This document shows, piece after piece, positions 63,874 through 64,000 of a DNA stretch of 64,000 nucleotides. The stretch's first letter is position 1. Every line of letters starts with the position of its first letter. The notes beneath the pieces are model-generated. The model saw only the letters and a list, made by a program, of their open reading frames with translations, did no database searches and was not told the DNA's origin. This DNA is from Nitzschia sp. pyKryTriq1 (taxonomy: Eukaryota; Bacillariophyta; Bacillariophyceae; Bacillariales; Bacillariaceae). The stretch is taken from assembly GCA_956465555.1 (NCBI GenBank), contig OY101125.1, positions 312,501 to 376,500 on the forward strand. The letters are read 5' to 3'. The position numbers and the translations under genes were made by a program.

Positions 63874-64000
63874 CTACGAAACAGAGGTATTCCCGGCTTT
63901 TCGTTGCATCTGAAGCTGTCTTGTTCGTTCTTTGGACCGTTCAACTTGCTGCAAAAAGTACGAAAGATCTTGATGTTGTTGTTGTCCTTTCTTTGCGACT
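63874..64000 (-). CDS. C-terminal end of a gene cut by the window edge
   Basis: A leftward frame enters from the right edge and stops at 63874-63876. It reads QQQHQDLSYFLQQVERSK, then ERTRQLQMQRKAG, a charged helical end typical of real coding sequence. Only about 42 codons are visible, so no family can be given. Confidence 0.4.
   Translation of the reverse strand, partial: VAKKGQQQHQDLSYFLQQVERSKERTRQLQMQRKAGNTSVS

Noticed and set aside
1-64000. tRNA, rRNA and spliceosomal RNA genes
   Set aside because: No T-loop GGTTCGAATCC-type box with a matching A box, and no recognisable U-RNA core, was found by eye on either strand. A covariance-model scan would be decisive.
1-64000. Retroelements, DNA transposons or virus-like elements
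   Set aside because: No reverse transcriptase, integrase, transposase, capsid-type frame or long terminal repeats recognised; the 49-bp repeat alone is not enough to call an element.

Overview
The window looks like nuclear DNA of a photosynthetic stramenopile, most likely a raphid pennate diatom. The signs are dense genes on both strands, short GT-AG introns (about 67-220 bp) and moderate GC. There is also a eukaryotic complement (EMC3, NAR1, a POT transporter, an F-box protein), secreted proteins with ShKT, FAS1 and PPC-like modules, and paralogous TPR-like proteins of a type I associate with diatoms. The species cannot be named from sequence alone. I saw no tRNA, rRNA, CRISPR array, retroelement or virus-like element. 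All splice models were built by eye from reading frame, phase and paralogue alignment; every junction reported keeps frame.

Layout. 0.4-4 kb: a LigT/2'-5' RNA ligase-like protein (-) and a LysM protein (+). 4-9.3 kb: a four-exon gene (-) for a 1660-residue secreted protein with about ten PPC-like repeats. 10.4-21.2 kb: two tandem secreted prolyl 4-hydroxylases with ShKT domains (-), a tandem pair of four-pass membrane proteins (-), and a third P4H (+, eight exons including a 20-bp exon). 21.4-28 kb: a three-exon gene (-) whose 2142-residue product joins a Tudor-like module, a long unassigned region, a SNF2-type helicase and an AlkA-like HhH-GPD DNA glycosylase. 29-37 kb: membrane-anchored nitrilase-fold protein (-), GGCT-like protein (+), EMC3 (+), NAR1 (+). 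37.7-44 kb: three diverged TPR-like paralogues. 45.9-48 kb: a fourth P4H (+, with a 16-bp exon). 48.4-49.5 kb: a low-complexity ankyrin-like protein (-). 50.8-53.8 kb: a FAS1-alkaline phosphatase fusion (+) with a PHR1-type site upstream. 54-58 kb: a POT transporter (-) and a fifth P4H (+). 58-64 kb: an F-box protein with one apparent frameshift (-), a coiled-coil protein (+), a small possibly plastid-targeted SH3-like protein (+) and the end of a gene running off the right edge (-).

How the genes may fit together. Five P4H genes, the PPC-repeat protein, the four-pass pair and the FAS1 phosphatase all point to the secretory pathway and cell surface, so this is a P4H-rich neighbourhood shaped by local duplication rather than a proven pathway. 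The most unusual protein is the Tudor/SNF2/glycosylase fusion, which suggests an ATP-driven, chromatin-targeted base-excision factor.

Intergenic DNA has a distinct texture: CT-rich runs, self-complementary words (TACCGGTA, GGTACC, ACTAGT) forming many short hairpins, and TGACGT elements upstream of several genes.
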